From contig JAJZCU010000011.1 of NCBI GenBank assembly GCA_021828935.1, positions 1-13,696 on the forward strand: DNA of 13,696 bases. The letters run 5' to 3'. The notes below the pieces were generated by a model. The model saw only the letters and a list, made by a program, of their open reading frames with translations, searched no databases and was not told the origin of the DNA. A program made the translations under genes and the position numbers. Below are positions 1-6,702 of this stretch, piece by piece (positions within the stretch are counted from its first letter, which is position 1; every line of letters starts with the position of its first letter). The DNA comes from Planctomycetota bacterium (GTDB lineage Bacteria; Planctomycetota; Phycisphaerae; WQYP01).

Positions 1-360
1 CTGTTTTGCCTGATTGAAATGACGCGGCAGCGCGTGCGGCCGAGCCTGAAGCGCAGCATTTATCAGGATTGCCCGCATTGCCACGGCGCGGCGCTTATTA
101 AAACGCCGGAGAGCGTGTCGCTGGATGTGATGCGACGCCTAACCGCCGGGGCGTCGCGCATGGATGTGGCTCGCATTGAAGTGCGCGTATACCCCGCAGT
201 GGCCACGTACCTGCTGAACCGCAAACGCAAGCAACTGGTGGAATTGGAAGATCGGTTTACCAAGCGTGTGCAGATTTTGGGCGACCAGAACGTGGCCGGA
301 GACGCCATTTTAATGGAAGCGTATGACGTGCGGGGCAGTTTGCTGAACGTGACGTTGTAA
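1..360 (+). CDS. Ribonuclease E/G family protein, C-terminal part (5' end outside window)
   Basis: The reading frame is open from base 1 and ends at TAA, giving the last 119 residues of an RNase E/G-type endoribonuclease, which cleaves single-stranded RNA in rRNA maturation and mRNA decay. The visible part starts in the conserved segment before the zinc link (IEMTRQRVRPSL, residues 5-16 of the fragment). The zinc-link motif CPHC follows at residues 24-27; in the family this cysteine pair holds a shared zinc at the dimer interface. Next comes the small domain with a YLLNRKRKQL segment like the E. coli RNase E/G sequence. The ATG at base 19 is internal and not the true start. There is no long arginine/proline-rich degradosome scaffold after the catalytic core, so the C-terminus is RNase G-like. 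RNase E versus RNase G cannot be decided from this fragment. Confidence 0.9.
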   Translation: MFCLIEMTRQRVRPSLKRSIYQDCPHCHGAALIKTPESVSLDVMRRLTAGASRMDVARIEVRVYPAVATYLLNRKRKQLVELEDRFTKRVQILGDQNVAGDAILMEAYDVRGSLLNVTL

Positions 361-394
361 ATTATCGCGGAGCGGGGCCCTTCGCGCGCCGCGC

Positions 395-420
395 CAGCCC
401 CACCTTTAAAGGTGGGGCTG
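395..420. repeat. 26-bp perfect palindrome, possible terminator or dispersed palindromic repeat
   Basis: The half-site CAGCCCCACCTTT is followed at once by its exact reverse complement AAAGGTGGGGCTG. As RNA it could fold into a stem of about 11 bp with a 4-base loop. It lies between the ribonuclease stop and the next gene, where a transcription terminator could sit, but no run of T follows on either strand beyond short TTT stretches. A symmetric intergenic element acting on both strands, or a member of a dispersed palindrome family, is equally possible. Confidence 0.6.
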
Positions 421-453
421 ATGGTTGGTATTTGACCGTTTTAGGGGCCGCCG

Positions 454-1560
454 GTGGCATGCGCTCAATTGGCTTTTTATCGCGGCGCGGCCGGCCCCTG
501 GGCGTTGGCGCGGGCCCGTGAGCTGGTCATGCGTTACGGCCGCAACGCCACTTGTTATCAAATATTGAATCCTGGATTTTCCTATTGGTTTTCGGCGGAT
601 GGCGACGCCGTGGTGGGGTTTGTGCCCGCGGGCGGGTACTACGTGGCGGCGGGGGAGCCGGTGGCGCCCGCGGAAGCGCGGACGCGCGCCGCAGCGGAGT
701 TCGCCGCCGACTCGCGGCAGCGCGGCTTTGGCGTTTTGTATGTCTGCGCCGAGCCGCCGTTTCTGGAGCAACTGCGGGCGACGAATCTGCCGACGGCGGC
801 GGTCACGATCGGCGCGCAACCGGTGTGGCGGCCGCGGCAATGGGCCCAAATGGCTGCGGGAAATGCATCGCTGCGTTCACAAATCCGCCGCCCGGCGCGC
901 AAGGGGCTGATCATTGAGTCCGTGGATTCGGGCGCCGCGCAGCGTGATCCGCGTTTGCGCCGGCTGCTGCGGCAATGGCTGGATCGGCGGCACATGCCGG
1001 CGCTGCATTTCTTGACCGAACCGCAGATGCTCCGCGGCCTGGTGGCGGATCGCTTGGTGTGGGTGGGCAGCATAAATGGGCATCCGCTGGCGTATCTGGT
1101 GGCCTCGCCCGTGAAGCTAAAAAATGGTTATTTAATAGAGCAGATTGTACGTTCGCCCCGGGCGCCCAACGGCGCCGCGGAGGCCCTGGTCAATGCGGCG
1201 ATGCGCGAAATTGCGTGCCGTGGCTGTGATTTCGTGAGCCTGGGTTTGGTGGCCTTGTCCCGGCAGGCCGCGGGCATGGCGGACAATCCGCCGTGGGTGC
1301 GGGCGCTGTTTACGTGGGCGCGCGCTCACGGCCAGCGCTTTTATCGCTTCGCGGGATTGGAAAATTTTCGGCTCAAGATGCTGCCGGACCACTGGGAGCC
1401 GTTGTACCTGATAAGTCAGGAAAAAACGTTCGGATTGCCGGCGCTGCTGGCCATGGCGGGGGCATTTTCCCGGCGTCCATTGTGGCAGATGGGCGCGGCA
1501 GCGGGGTTAGTGGCGGTGCGGCAGGAAGTGAAGAATGCCGGGCATTGGCTGCGGCGGTGA
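454..1560 (+). CDS. DUF2156 / MprF C-terminal-like protein, putative aminoacyl-lipid transferase
   Basis: A 368-residue soluble protein resembling the cytosolic catalytic domain of phosphatidylglycerol lysyltransferases (MprF/LPG synthase C-terminal, DUF2156, a double GNAT fold). That domain moves an amino acid from aminoacyl-tRNA to a membrane lipid head group. Family-like segments are GYYVAAGEPVAP (residues 61-72), SLRSQIRRPARKGL (139-152), IVRSPRAPNGAAEALVNAAM (231-250), FVSLGLVALS (260-269) and YRFAGLENFRLKMLPDHWEP (297-316). No multi-helix flippase domain is present, so it lacks the membrane half of full-length MprF. The GTG start is chosen because an in-frame TAG lies 12 bases upstream and AGGGG at 443-447 is a well-spaced ribosome-binding site. 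The first in-frame ATG, at 532, would cut into the start of the domain. The substrate is unknown; stand-alone members may modify other acceptors. Confidence 0.78.
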   Translation: MACAQLAFYRGAAGPWALARARELVMRYGRNATCYQILNPGFSYWFSADGDAVVGFVPAGGYYVAAGEPVAPAEARTRAAAEFAADSRQRGFGVLYVCAEPPFLEQLRATNLPTAAVTIGAQPVWRPRQWAQMAAGNASLRSQIRRPARKGLIIESVDSGAAQRDPRLRRLLRQWLDRRHMPALHFLTEPQMLRGLVADRLVWVGSINGHPLAYLVASPVKLKNGYLIEQIVRSPRAPNGAAEALVNAAMREIACRGCDFVSLGLVALSRQAAGMADNPPWVRALFTWARAHGQRFYRFAGLENFRLKMLPDHWEPLYLISQEKTFGLPALLAMAGAFSRRPLWQMGAAAGLVAVRQEVKNAGHWLRR

Positions 1561-1638
1561 AGGCTTTGCGGAATGGGTGTGGCAAAGAATCCACAGCTCG
1601 CCCAACAGGATCCTGCGGACCTATGGCGCCGATGAACG

Positions 1639-1668
1639 AACCGCCGATGACGCGGATGAACGCTGATA
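1639..1668 (+). repeat. Dispersed short repeat, copy A (TGACGCGGATGAACGC core)
   Basis: This 30-bp stretch matches 9089-9118 at 27 of 30 positions in the same orientation, including a 16-bp identical core TGACGCGGATGAACGC. Both copies are intergenic, next to different genes. A second partial unit GATGAACG at 1631-1638 precedes this copy. Function unknown. Confidence 0.75.
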
Positions 1669-1738
1669 CGATGCGGCGCGGCGCCGGATAACACTTTTTT
1701 CCTCTGGAGCACGGCGCCGCACCGGCGAAATAAAAAAC

Positions 1739-1762
1739 CGCTGAGACGGTGAGGTCGCGGAG
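1739..1762 (-). repeat. Left arm of an inverted repeat (CGCTGAGACGGTGAGG type)
   Basis: The reverse complement of this 24-mer matches 1894-1917 at 20 of 24 positions. Both arms are also flanked on the outside by an A/T tract: AAATAAAAAAC before this arm and TTTTATTTTAT after the other. They enclose 131 bp. The internal pattern is a roughly 8-base GCTGAGAC-like unit. Confidence 0.7.
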
Positions 1763-1779
1763 AACCGTGATTATGGGGG

Positions 1780-1794
1780 CGGGCTTCCAGCCCG
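1780..1794. repeat. Small hairpin CGGGCT-TCC-AGCCCG
   Basis: A perfect 6-bp stem with a 3-base loop inside the 131-bp insert between the inverted-repeat arms. There is no T run, so it is not a convincing terminator. It shares the AGCCC/GGGCT theme of the palindromes at 395-420 and 9023-9040, which may be coincidence in GC-rich DNA. Confidence 0.45.
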
Positions 1795-1893
1795 GCGCAA
1801 TCTAGTGTTGATGTCAGCATGAATGTGAACAATGCAAGATGGCCTCCCCTAACGCCAGCCCCTCAGAAACCACCCCTCGTTCCTCGGCGTCGT

Positions 1894-1917
1894 CTCAGCG
1901 ATCTCAGCGTCTCGGCG
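1894..1917 (+). repeat. Right arm of an inverted repeat (CTCAGCGATCTCAGCG type)
   Basis: Matches the reverse complement of 1739-1762 at 20 of 24 positions and is followed by TTTTATTTTAT, mirroring the A-rich tract outside the left arm. Together the two arms look like the ends of a small degenerate element with a short insert. Confidence 0.7.
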
Positions 1918-2084
1918 TTTTATTTTATGACCTTCCATCGGGCCCCGCGTATCCGCCGGCGCGACGGCACGTTTGCGCACCGGTCGCCCCGCAACGCCGC
2001 GGAATTGTGCCGCCGCCACGCGCCCGTCGCGGCCAGGTGGGCCGGCGCGGGCGGCTAACAGGGCTGGCCACCGGTTTGAAATTT

Positions 2085-2113
2085 TTGATGCTGTGCGCGT
2101 TCGTGTGCATAAT
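2085..2113 (+). promoter_or_regulatory. Sigma70-like promoter candidate (TTGATG-17-CATAAT)
   Basis: TTGATG at 2085-2090 and CATAAT at 2108-2113 are separated by 17 bases, the ideal spacing. Transcription would begin near 2120, leaving a leader of about 220 nt before the importer operon or giving a short independent RNA. No downstream frame close to it looks coding. Confidence 0.4.
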
Positions 2114-2289
2114 ACGTTTTCCGCGCCGGCGGCCGCTGCGCAACGGCTGTAGCGCACACAAACCCGAAGGCGCGCCAACACGGGGACCACGGGCCAACCG
2201 AATGGCGACGTCACGTCGTTTCTAACGATTAAGCACCCCCGCCCCAAAACTTTTGCCGCACCCCGCGGAAATTATCGGCGGCGCGAAAA

Positions 2290-2317
2290 TTGATTGTCCG
2301 GGCGGCAACACTATGCT
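2290..2317 (+). promoter_or_regulatory. Promoter candidate directly upstream of the importer operon
   Basis: TTGATT at 2290-2295 and TATGCT at 2312-2317 are 16 bases apart. They lie about 25 bases before the first gene of the importer operon. The -10 match is moderate (4 of 6). The gene has its own ribosome-binding site, GGAG at 2334-2337, five bases before ATG. Confidence 0.4.
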
Positions 2318-2342
2318 ATAGCCGAAACTCTCTGGAGCAGGC

Positions 2343-4196
2343 ATGAATAATCGCTTTACGATCAAGGACTTCTTTCTGTTTGCGCTGCTGATTGGCGTGA
2401 TCGTGACGATCTGTTTTTCGATGGCGCAGTTTAATTATCAGGAGGATGCTCTGCTGTCGCTGCGGGGGGCAATCCAGCGTAACACCAAGGTGTCAGGCCA
2501 AGTGCTTTCAGCGGTACAGAAGCTGGAGCGAGGGGGCATACGACTCGGCGATTCGGCGGGGCCGCGCGCCGCCGCCAAAAAAATTATCCGCAAACATTAC
2601 AAAGACGGCGCGGAGTATGTGTACTACCCCACGGTTCCGCTGCCCCCGCACGCGGCGCAGAATCAACCGGGCTATGCGCGCGGGGATTGGCTGGTGGTGA
2701 ATTTGGGCTCGGAGCCCAAGCGCATCATGCCGTATGTCCCGCAGAGCGGCGCCGGGCAGGACGTGCAGGGTGGCGTGCTGGAACCGCTTTTAACGCGCAA
2801 CCCGGTGACGCTGCAGTGGGAGCCGTTTCTGGCGGAAAGCTACCGCATCTCGGCGAATGGAATGAAAATTACGTATAAACTTCGGCGGCATTTAACCTTC
2901 AGCGACGGCTCGGCGTTAACCGCGAAAGATGTGGTGTTCAGCTACGATACCCTGATGAACCCGAAAATCATGTGCGCCCCGCTGCGAAGCTATTTTGATT
3001 TCCTAAAAAACTGCAAAGCCGTCGGCAACCGCACGGTTGTCTTTACCTGCAGGAAGCCGTACTTCAAGGCCCTGCAGGTAACCGGCACCTATCTGTCAAT
3101 TATTCCGCGGAAAATCTACGCGTTTAAGCACGCCGAAACGTTTAACACCAAGGAAACGCTGGTGGGCAGCGGACCGTATGTTCTGCACAAATGGGTGCGC
3201 GGCCAGGAGATGATCTTCACGCTCAACATTCATTATTGGGGGCCCAAACCCACGTTCAATCGTATCATCTATAAATTCATTGAGAGCCCCCAGGCGTCCC
3301 TGCAGGCGTTCGAGGGCGGCCAGATTGACATGGACAGCCCCACGCCGCAGCAATGGGTGGGGCTGTCGAAACGCCCGAAGCAGTTCAACAAATACATCCA
3401 TTATAAATACGCCAACCCTGAGAACGGCTATTCGTACATCGGTTATAACCTTTTGGATCCGATGTTTAAGGACCGCAAGACCCGCACGGCGCTGACCATG
3501 CTGCTGGACCGGAAGGCGATCATTAAAACATTTCTCAAGAATCTGGCTTTGCCGGTCAACGGCCCGTTCAGCCCCGGCACGCCGCAGTACAGCACACAGG
3601 TGAAAGCCATTCCATACGACCCCGCCGGCGCCGAAAGACTGTTGGCCCAGGCCGGTTGGAAGAAAAACGCCAATGGATTTTTGGTGCGTAATGGGAAGGT
3701 TTTCCATTTTAAGTTATCGATGCCCGCGCACGCTGGAGTCATGAAGCGCATCGCCATTTATGCCAAACAGCAATTCGCCAAAGCCGGGATCCGTATGACC
3801 ATTAATGGCCTGATTTTTCCAGCGTTGGTGTCGAAGATCCGGCACCGAAAGTTCGACGCGATTTACCTTGCCTGGAGCGGCGGCGTGGAACAGGATCCCA
3901 TGCAAATATGGGATGGTAAAAGCATTGCCAACCAGGGCAGCAACGCGATCAGCTTTAATAATGCCCAGGCCAACAGGCTCATCGCCCAGGGCCGGCGGGA
4001 AATGAACACGGCGAAGCGCATGGCCATCTGGCATAAGCTTCAGGCTTTGATTTATTATCAGCAGCCCTATACGTTTCTGACCGAAGGGCTCTCCCTGCAT
4101 CTGATCAATCGCCGGTTTCATAACACGAAACCATTTAAGTACGGGCTGGACACCGGCAATTGGTTTGTGCCGCTGGCGGACCAGAAATATCACTGA
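2343..4196 (+). CDS. Peptide/nickel-type ABC transporter substrate-binding protein (SBP family 5), membrane-anchored
   Basis: A 617-residue DppA/OppA-like solute receptor that captures peptides or similar solutes outside the membrane and delivers them to the permeases encoded next. Residues 10-29 form one hydrophobic segment (FFLFALLIGVIVTICFSMAQ) with no convincing lipobox or signal peptidase site, so it looks like an uncleaved anchor. Residues about 36-63 are a probable short coiled-coil neck. The family 5 binding domain spans about 113-610. It includes the N-lobe signature near 157-202 (WEPFLAESYRIS, then LTFSDGSALTAKDVVFSYDT), a GSGPYVLHKW segment at 275-284 and a C-terminal lobe. GGAG five bases before the ATG supports the start. 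The family is usually about 500-550 residues; the extra length is the N-terminal anchor and neck. Substrate cannot be read from sequence. Confidence 0.9.
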   Translation: MNNRFTIKDFFLFALLIGVIVTICFSMAQFNYQEDALLSLRGAIQRNTKVSGQVLSAVQKLERGGIRLGDSAGPRAAAKKIIRKHYKDGAEYVYYPTVPLPPHAAQNQPGYARGDWLVVNLGSEPKRIMPYVPQSGAGQDVQGGVLEPLLTRNPVTLQWEPFLAESYRISANGMKITYKLRRHLTFSDGSALTAKDVVFSYDTLMNPKIMCAPLRSYFDFLKNCKAVGNRTVVFTCRKPYFKALQVTGTYLSIIPRKIYAFKHAETFNTKETLVGSGPYVLHKWVRGQEMIFTLNIHYWGPKPTFNRIIYKFIESPQASLQAFEGGQIDMDSPTPQQWVGLSKRPKQFNKYIHYKYANPENGYSYIGYNLLDPMFKDRKTRTALTMLLDRKAIIKTFLKNLALPVNGPFSPGTPQYSTQVKAIPYDPAGAERLLAQAGWKKNANGFLVRNGKVFHFKLSMPAHAGVMKRIAIYAKQQFAKAGIRMTINGLIFPALVSKIRHRKFDAIYLAWSGGVEQDPMQIWDGKSIANQGSNAISFNNAQANRLIAQGRREMNTAKRMAIWHKLQALIYYQQPYTFLTEGLSLHLINRRFHNTKPFKYGLDTGNWFVPLADQKYH

Positions 4197-4257
4197 CCGC
4201 CGCGAACCCGGCGCGCCCCGGTTGCTGTTTGACCCAGCCATTGGATTCGGTTTCATC

Positions 4258-5265
4258 ATGCTCAAATACATTCTTCGCCGCATTCTGTTGATGATACCGA
4301 CGCTGATCGGCACAACATTTCTTTTGTTCGCCATCGTGCGGTTTTCCCCGGGTCTGTCCAGCAGTAATCAGTTCAAGGGGGGCATGATGAAGGGCGGCGC
4401 GGGGCAAAGGGCCCAAGTGCTGGCCGAACAGGAGCAAATGGGCCTGCGCGACAAAAACGGCCATAAAATCAGCATTCCCGTGCAGTACGTCAACTGGATC
4501 GATCAGATATGCCAGGGCAACTTAGGCGTGTCCAAGGAGTACAGCATCCCCGTCCTGCAGCTTATCAAAGAACGGTTGCCGGTCACGCTGACCATGAACG
4601 TCATTGAATTGCTGCTGGTCTATTTAATTGCCATTCCCGCCGGCATGTTGTCCGCCGTGAAGCGCGGGAAGATGTTTGATTTCTCCTACAGTTTCATTTC
4701 ATTGGCGCTATACTCCCTGCCGGTGATCTGGGTGGGCGCCATGGCCCTGGGATTTCTTGCCAACCCCCAGTATCTGCCCTGGTTTCCCGCGGCCGGAACG
4801 CATAGCACCAACACCAGCAACATGACATTTTTCCAGTACTGCGGCGATTATCTGTACCACATTGTGCTGCCGATCATCTGCATGACCTACGGCGGTTTCG
4901 CCTACCTTTCCAAGCAAGTGCGGGCGGGCATGCTCGACGCCCTCCAGCAGGATTATGTGCGCACGGCGCGGGCCAAGGGCGTCGGCGGCGTGGCGGTGAC
5001 CATTCGGCATGTATTTCGTAATACGCTGCTGCCGCTGATTACCATGTCAGCGGGCCTTTTACCGGGGCTGCTGGGCGGTTCGGTGATTATTGAGAAGATA
5101 TTCTCGATCAAAGGCATGGGCGCCCTGATGTACCGGGCCACATTTTCTTATGATCTGCCGGTGCTGCAGGCATCGGCCCTGATCGGGGGGGTGCTGACGC
5201 TGTTTTCCTACCTGGTGGTGGATATTTCCTACGCCATCGCTGATCCGCGGGTGTCGTATGAATGA
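4258..5265 (+). CDS. ABC transporter permease, DppB-like
   Basis: A 335-residue inner-membrane permease of the binding-protein-dependent transport family, pairing with the DppC-like gene that follows. The family-typical N-terminus MLKYILRRILLMIPTLIGTT leads into TM1. Further membrane segments lie at about 110-135, 145-165, 200-215, 258-278 and 303-325. The EAA loop that contacts the ATPase is seen at 222-262 (GMLDALQQDYVRTARAKGV...). A longer in-frame version starting at 4165 would add 31 polar residues overlapping the previous gene. ATG 4258 is preferred because it gives the conserved N-terminus, although no strong ribosome-binding site is visible. It is 61 bp behind the binding protein and overlaps the next gene by 8 bp, implying one operon. 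Confidence 0.9.
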   Translation: MLKYILRRILLMIPTLIGTTFLLFAIVRFSPGLSSSNQFKGGMMKGGAGQRAQVLAEQEQMGLRDKNGHKISIPVQYVNWIDQICQGNLGVSKEYSIPVLQLIKERLPVTLTMNVIELLLVYLIAIPAGMLSAVKRGKMFDFSYSFISLALYSLPVIWVGAMALGFLANPQYLPWFPAAGTHSTNTSNMTFFQYCGDYLYHIVLPIICMTYGGFAYLSKQVRAGMLDALQQDYVRTARAKGVGGVAVTIRHVFRNTLLPLITMSAGLLPGLLGGSVIIEKIFSIKGMGALMYRATFSYDLPVLQASALIGGVLTLFSYLVVDISYAIADPRVSYE

Positions 5266-6658
5266 CCGGCCCTGGCGGGATGACCAAAGCCAGACGGCGG
5301 GCGAAAACGCCGCATCCGAACGTCGGCAGGGCCCGGAGAATCCAGCCGATGACCCGCGCGCTTCAGCCATGTTTGAAGCCCCCATGCCGCAGGCCCACCC
5401 CACGCCGCCGCTGGCGGCAACCGTGGCGCAGCCGCCCGGCGCTCAGTCCGAGCCGCTGGCCTTGAAGGGGGAAACGTACTGGCAAAGCGTCCGGCGAAGA
5501 CTTTTTAAGCCGCTGCTGGTGCGCTTCTCCGCAGCGTATATTATTATTCTTGCCCTGCTGGCGGTGTTCGTGCCGTTCATCGCCAATGGGGATCCTTACA
5601 CAATTGTTATCAAGGCCCATGGCAAAACGCCGGCGCATCGCGAATATCCACTGTTTCGCACGCTTACCAGCATTGACTTAATCGTTCTGGCCGTTTTTGC
5701 GTGCCTTTGCTGCTACTTGGTTTTAGCCTGGCGTGCCGGCGGGATCGCCGACCCCATCGCCCGGCGTAAATCCCGCCTGCGGGCCCTGCTGATCTTCGGG
5801 GGCATCGCGTTAATTGGCTCGCTGGCCATTTACTTTTTTCATCAGAATGTGCTGGACGTGCGCAACTATTGGCGCATGGTGAAAGCGGGCCGCGCCACGG
5901 CCGCCATCTTCCCGCCGGTGCATTGGGGCTACGCTGAGATGGAGCCACTCAGCCGAAATCTTGTGTATAAAATGCCCTACAGCCGCCACATATTAGGCAC
6001 CGACGGGGACGGCCGCGACGTGCTTTCGCGCCTGCTGTGGGCCACACGAATCGTGATGGCCATTGGGTTTATCAGTCAGGTCATTGCCCTGGTGCTGGGC
6101 GTGATTGTGGGCGCCTTGATGGGATATTTTGTGGGCATAGTCGATTTAATTGGCATGCGGCTGGTGGAAATTTTCGAGGCGATTCCGACGTTTTTCCTGA
6201 TCCTTATTTTTGTGGCCGCCTATGGCCGCAGCATTTTTATGATCATGATCATTCTGGGCCTCACCGGCTGGAGCGGCATTGCGCGGTTTATCCGTGCGGA
6301 ATTTTTTCGAATTCGCAAACTGGATTACGTCACGGCGGCTATTGCGTCGGGGCTTTCCCTGCCGCGCGTGTTGTTCCGCCACATGCTGCCCAACGGCGTC
6401 ACGCCGGTGATTGTTTCCATGACCTTTGGCATTGCCGGCGCGGTGCTTTCAGAATCAGGCTTGAGCTTTCTGGGAGTTGGGGTGCGGCCGCCGACGCCGT
6501 CGTGGGGGTCGATGCTTAACGACGCCGGCAACCCGGGTTCCACCTTCCACTGGTATCTGGCCCTGGCGCCTGGCATATTAATATTTTTAACAGTGCTGGC
6601 GTATAACTTAATTGGCGAAAGCCTGCGGGACGCCATTGACCCGCAACTGAATGTGTAA
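5258..6658 (+). CDS. ABC transporter permease, DppC-like, with extended N-terminus and two extra membrane segments
   Basis: A 466-residue permease, longer than the usual 280-300 for DppC/OppC. Residues 1-75 are polar and Pro/Ala-rich, predicted cytoplasmic and disordered. TM1 is at about 90-109. The conserved motif HILGTDGDGRDVLSRLLWATRI starts at 244, whereas in ordinary DppC it follows TM1 after some 40-50 residues. The intervening stretch holds two additional hydrophobic segments at about 139-157 and 175-195. The permease core follows, with TMs at about 266-292, 307-335, 385-405 and 435-452. Its EAA loop lies at 346-386 (DYVTAAIASGLSLPRVLFRH). The ATG lies inside the end of the previous gene (ATGAATGA), so translation is probably coupled. 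Core function is confident; the role of the added segments is unknown. Confidence 0.9.
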   Translation: MNDRPWRDDQSQTAGENAASERRQGPENPADDPRASAMFEAPMPQAHPTPPLAATVAQPPGAQSEPLALKGETYWQSVRRRLFKPLLVRFSAAYIIILALLAVFVPFIANGDPYTIVIKAHGKTPAHREYPLFRTLTSIDLIVLAVFACLCCYLVLAWRAGGIADPIARRKSRLRALLIFGGIALIGSLAIYFFHQNVLDVRNYWRMVKAGRATAAIFPPVHWGYAEMEPLSRNLVYKMPYSRHILGTDGDGRDVLSRLLWATRIVMAIGFISQVIALVLGVIVGALMGYFVGIVDLIGMRLVEIFEAIPTFFLILIFVAAYGRSIFMIMIILGLTGWSGIARFIRAEFFRIRKLDYVTAAIASGLSLPRVLFRHMLPNGVTPVIVSMTFGIAGAVLSESGLSFLGVGVRPPTPSWGSMLNDAGNPGSTFHWYLALAPGILIFLTVLAYNLIGESLRDAIDPQLNV

Positions 6659-6702
6659 GCGCGCCGCCGCATCGGCCAAACTCTTAATTTTCGGAGTTCT
6701 TC

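Larger units (their letters stand above)
1561..2342. other. 782-bp gap without a convincing gene; repeat remnants and possible promoters
   Basis: Short frames on both strands here have repetitive Arg/Pro/Ser-rich translations and no recognisable domain. The stretch contains a TGACGCGGATGAACGC-type repeat (1639-1668), an inverted-repeat pair (1739-1762 and 1894-1917), a small hairpin CGGGCT-TCC-AGCCCG at 1780-1794, and two sigma70-like promoter candidates. A weak inverted repeat CTTTGC/GCAAAG at 1564-1587 just after the DUF2156 gene has a 12-base loop and no T run. The layout looks like decayed insertions followed by the regulatory region of the importer operon. Confidence 0.7.

Noticed and set aside
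1839..2225. A 128-codon plus-strand frame and overlapping minus-strand frames in the large gap
   Set aside because: Their translations are Arg/Pro/Ser-rich and partly read through the inverted repeat (for example RRDAEIAETTPRNE on the minus strand), a known artefact of such repeats.
3096..3707. A 203-codon minus-strand frame
   Set aside because: It is entirely antisense to the substrate-binding protein gene and lacks a recognisable domain; long antisense frames are common in GC-rich DNA.
4165..4257. Longer N-terminus for the DppB-like permease
   Set aside because: The extra 31 residues are polar, overlap the upstream gene and precede the family-typical MLKYILRRIL start.
3714..4334. A 206-codon minus-strand frame
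   Set aside because: It is antisense to the binding protein and the start of the permease, with no domain or good ribosome-binding site.
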